Below are positions 61,323-64,000 of a DNA stretch of 64,000 nt, piece by piece. The DNA is from Megalopta genalis (taxonomy: Eukaryota > Arthropoda > Insecta > Hymenoptera > Halictidae). Where the stretch lies: NCBI RefSeq assembly GCF_051020955.1, contig NC_135018.1, positions 5,184,814 through 5,248,813 on the forward strand, given 5' to 3'. Made by a program: the position numbers and the translations under genes. How positions within the stretch are numbered: the stretch's first letter is position 1; every line of letters starts with the position of its first letter. Under the pieces are notes generated by a model. It worked only from the letters and a program-made list of their open reading frames with translations, did not search any database and was not told the origin of the DNA.

Positions 61323-63540
61323 GAGTAATAAGTTAATAAGTAATAATTAGCATAAAGCAATAAATGAGAAACGGCTTTTCCGAACGACAGGTGCAAGTAC
61401 GACGGTTGTTTAAGGAAACCCGATGCCTTATCGAGTGTCTCTATCGACGCGTGATAACGAGACACGCATGAAATTCCGCCAGATCCGCGAGATCTCGATG
61501 ACTCGGAGCCCGGAGCAGCAATTAAAACCGTTTGTCGTTGCATCTTCGAAGATAAATTCATAAGTGCAAGGAGTTGCATGCGGCTGAGCAAACGGTGCAC
61601 TCGCCGGTAGCCAAGATAGAGGCGTAGGAAGAAGAGAGGATCGAAAACTGGCGAGGAACGGCTGCTCGAATGATTTACATATCTGTACGCTCGGCGCACT
61701 CTCTTAAGAATCACTATAAATATGCCGGGAGTGGTTTAATATGCGGTAGCCCTTTAATTTATAACAACTTATTAAATAAGGGCCCGCGGCCATTTACGCG
61801 CTCGCAGTGTAACCGAAAGCCAGGCCCCGATCGATCGCAATAAATATCCCTTTGGAAATCCCGGATCCCGATCCTGAAACGTGAGAGCGGGTTCCTCGAA
61901 AATTTCTGACATTTCTTGATTTGTTTGAAGCGGAACTCGGTAGGAGCAGACTCTTTTAATTAGCATTCACATTGTACGAGCACCCGTGTGATTCGAAGTC
62001 AAATTTTTGAATATTAAAATAGCTGTTTCGAATTTAGTTTCGTCATGGCTGCTGCTTGCACAGCTTTTGCAACTTTAGTTCCAAATGGAGAACAAACGCA
62101 AATTCATTTCTAATAATTAGACCTTGAGGATTTTATGCATTACAATGGATTGTTAATGAAATCTTAGAAATTTTGTGTTGTACTATACATTTTCAATAGC
62201 AATTTTAAATAGAAATGTTAAGGTGAACGAAATTTTTAACAGTGATTACATAACTTTAAATTCGAAGATGAAGTTAATTACAATAGATTTTATACATCAA
62301 ATTTATTCGTAATGAATTTTTATTATAACTTTCAAATTGTAATAGATTTTTAATGACGATAAAAATATAAATATATTTTTGATAGAAGTCGAATATAAAT
62401 TTTAAGCCATAATAGATTTTTAATAGAGATTCAAATTAATTGATTCTAAATAGGATTAAAATCAATTATAATACATTTTTATAACAAATTTATATTATAA
62501 TGGGGTTTTAATAGATATTTAAATAGAAATGTAATATAGTAATAAATTTTTATCAACTGAAATTACAGTGAATTTTTAATGATTTTTTAAATACAAATAA
62601 TGCATTTATGACAATAATTTCTAAATTTCTCGAAGAAAACATCCAGAACAGGATAAAAAGTAAAGAAATTTTGTGTCAAATTTCCTGCGATTCTGAATGA
62701 ACAAGGAGATCGAAGATTTTGCAAGAGAACAATCTCTTTTTTTTAGTTCTGATGGTTTTATTTTCGTTGTGTCGTGTGATTCTTTAGGATCGAACGTCCC
62801 GTTCGTATCGAACGCGAAGATCGTTTCTACGGTGGTTGGCAAAGAAACTAAATAAACGGTGAAATCGTATGTGCACGCGCGTGTCCGCTCCGCGAAGCGG
62901 AATGCTCTTATTAAAAGACGCAGCCACACGCCGAGATAAAAGATCCTGGGGGACGTTTAATAGTTTCCTATGGCCGCAGGCAGTGCACGATTGTGCATCC
63001 GTCGCAGGACAACGGGATCGGGGACGTTCTCACGTTCCGACGTGGAAAACGTCACTTTTGACGCGTGCGCCGTTTTATTAACCCTCCGGTGACCGATAGG
63101 GTCGCCGAATCCCTATAATCTGACTTCGGTCCGCTATAGAACGCGCCGTAAAACGATACCATTCGCGATACTACTCTGCTTTTAGTCCGGTGCCGTCTAT
63201 TACTCGCATTCTACCATTTTCTGTCCCTTATCCGAACGCGGGAAACATTTTTGCGAGCATGTTTGCAGAAACAAATGAAAATCGCTTGTAATTAAACAGC
63301 AGAAATAGTAAGCGAAACTTGAGACTGTAAAGTCATTATTCTCAATACATACATATATTGAAATTACGAATACACATATGCACATATATTCAAAGAAATA
63401 AATGTCTATTTAATTTTGTCAGCTCGCAATTGATTCACAATATTTTCATTTTGTATTAAGTTTCTTTATTCTAATTCTAATTAAACATTGAGAGAATATA
63501 TGCACGTAACATAAAAATGTACGTAACAATCGAAATATTT
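61323..63540. other. Intergenic with degenerate AT repeat and GC-rich patches
   Basis: 61,380-61,720 and 62,750-63,210 are GC-richer, CG-containing patches without a convincing ORF. 62,140-62,600 is built from a loose repeat of TAATAGATTTTTAAT-like words spaced about 45-60 bp. TTAACCCTCCGGTGACC at 63,078 resembles the head of the TTAA MITEs, but no partner end is seen. Confidence 0.35.
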
Positions 63541-63545
63541 TCATG

Positions 63546-64000
63546 TTACAGAGACAAGGGAGATTGGAGGCAAAATGCAAAAAACAATGGCGCGCGTACA
63601 AAATTTATTAAAAAAAAAAATAAAAATAAATTAATGCACAGGCGTCAATAGAATCGGCAAATCAAGTATAGAAGAAAGGGGTTGAACAAGCTCGACAGAC
63701 TCGAAAAGATAAATCCATGGAAGCAGTTCGTGCGAAGAAAAATTTTCGAAAATAATGTGTCGACATAATTTACTAAGATATTTACATTTCAGTGGAGAGC
63801 AAAACAAAATGGATTTAAAACATGCGAGACAATGATGCGCGAAGAAATTTGATTAAACACGTAAAAATAGATCAATGTACGGGCTTCGATGAAATCGACA
63901 AATTAAATATAGGACGAAGGGGTTGAAAAGGCTCTTTACATCGTTGCGCCTCGGAGGAACTCTCTTTCTGAGATCCATGAAAAATACTTACGTACACGTG
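63546..64000. repeat. Diverged direct duplication of about 245 bp
   Basis: The block near 63,580-63,700 (ACAATGGCGCGCG, then AATGCACAGGCGTCAATAG and GAAAGGGGTTGAACAAGCT) recurs near 63,830-63,935 (ACAATGATGCGCG, AATGTACGGGCTTCGATG, CGAAGGGGTTGAAAAGGCT). Further copies could lie beyond the window edge. Confidence 0.65.

Noticed and set aside
1..64000. tRNA genes
   Set aside because: I looked for GGTTCRANNCC-type B boxes with matching stems and found no convincing cloverleaf. A tRNAscan run would be decisive.

Overview
The window is eukaryotic and looks like an AT-rich insect nuclear genome, most probably a hymenopteran (bee, wasp or ant). The main evidence is an insect-type insulin-like receptor gene split by GT-AG introns, together with intergenic DNA full of mariner/Tc1, piggyBac, hAT and Gypsy remnants. 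The order is an inference from overall character. There are no operons, CRISPR arrays, or tRNA or rRNA genes that I can recognise.

The left third (7,858-19,638, minus strand) holds one complete insulin-like receptor gene. I read seven exons whose phases join without a break into 1,426 codons: signal peptide and extension, L1, Cys-rich, L2, FnIII domains, transmembrane segment, tyrosine kinase and a short tail. Intron 2 carries a GC-rich repeat element and an array of 12-bp palindromes. Upstream (about 19.6-20.3 kb) lies its probable leader/promoter region.

The middle (about 20-50 kb) is almost gene-free and dominated by mobile elements. These are a MITE with long terminal inverted repeats (23.1 kb), an internally deleted mariner-like element (25.2 kb), two inverted solo LTRs each with a perfect 5-bp target duplication (26.0 and 28.5 kb), a deleted piggyBac (30.4 kb) whose near-identical inverted twin sits at 59.4 kb, a deleted Tc1-like element (32.5 kb), a satellite and foldback cluster (36.3-37.3 kb), a hAT MITE with 8-bp target duplication (38.6 kb), a Gypsy-type LTR element with nested TTAA-flanked MITEs (44.9-48.4 kb) and a MITE with 9-bp target duplication (49.2 kb). 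Three isolated candidate exons (30.25, 34.3 and 37.75 kb) and CpG-rich, promoter-like stretches (39.5 and 43.0-44.9 kb) suggest host genes whose remaining exons I cannot assign.

The right part (50-56 kb) has two plus-strand host features: a terminal exon of a CRAL-TRIO lipid-transfer protein (50,644-50,905), followed closely by a long foldback, and a two-exon gene (52,269-55,485) for an 813-residue, highly basic protein of unknown function. From 56 kb to the end I see no gene, only tandem repeats, GC-richer patches and the second piggyBac copy.

The most unusual observations are a TARG1-like macrodomain-like segment preserved upstream of the integrase remnant in the Gypsy element, a set of TTAA-ended elements that each carry their own repeated palindrome (two loci share the same palindrome at exactly 44-bp spacing), and a 41-bp perfect inverted repeat just behind the CRAL-TRIO stop codon.
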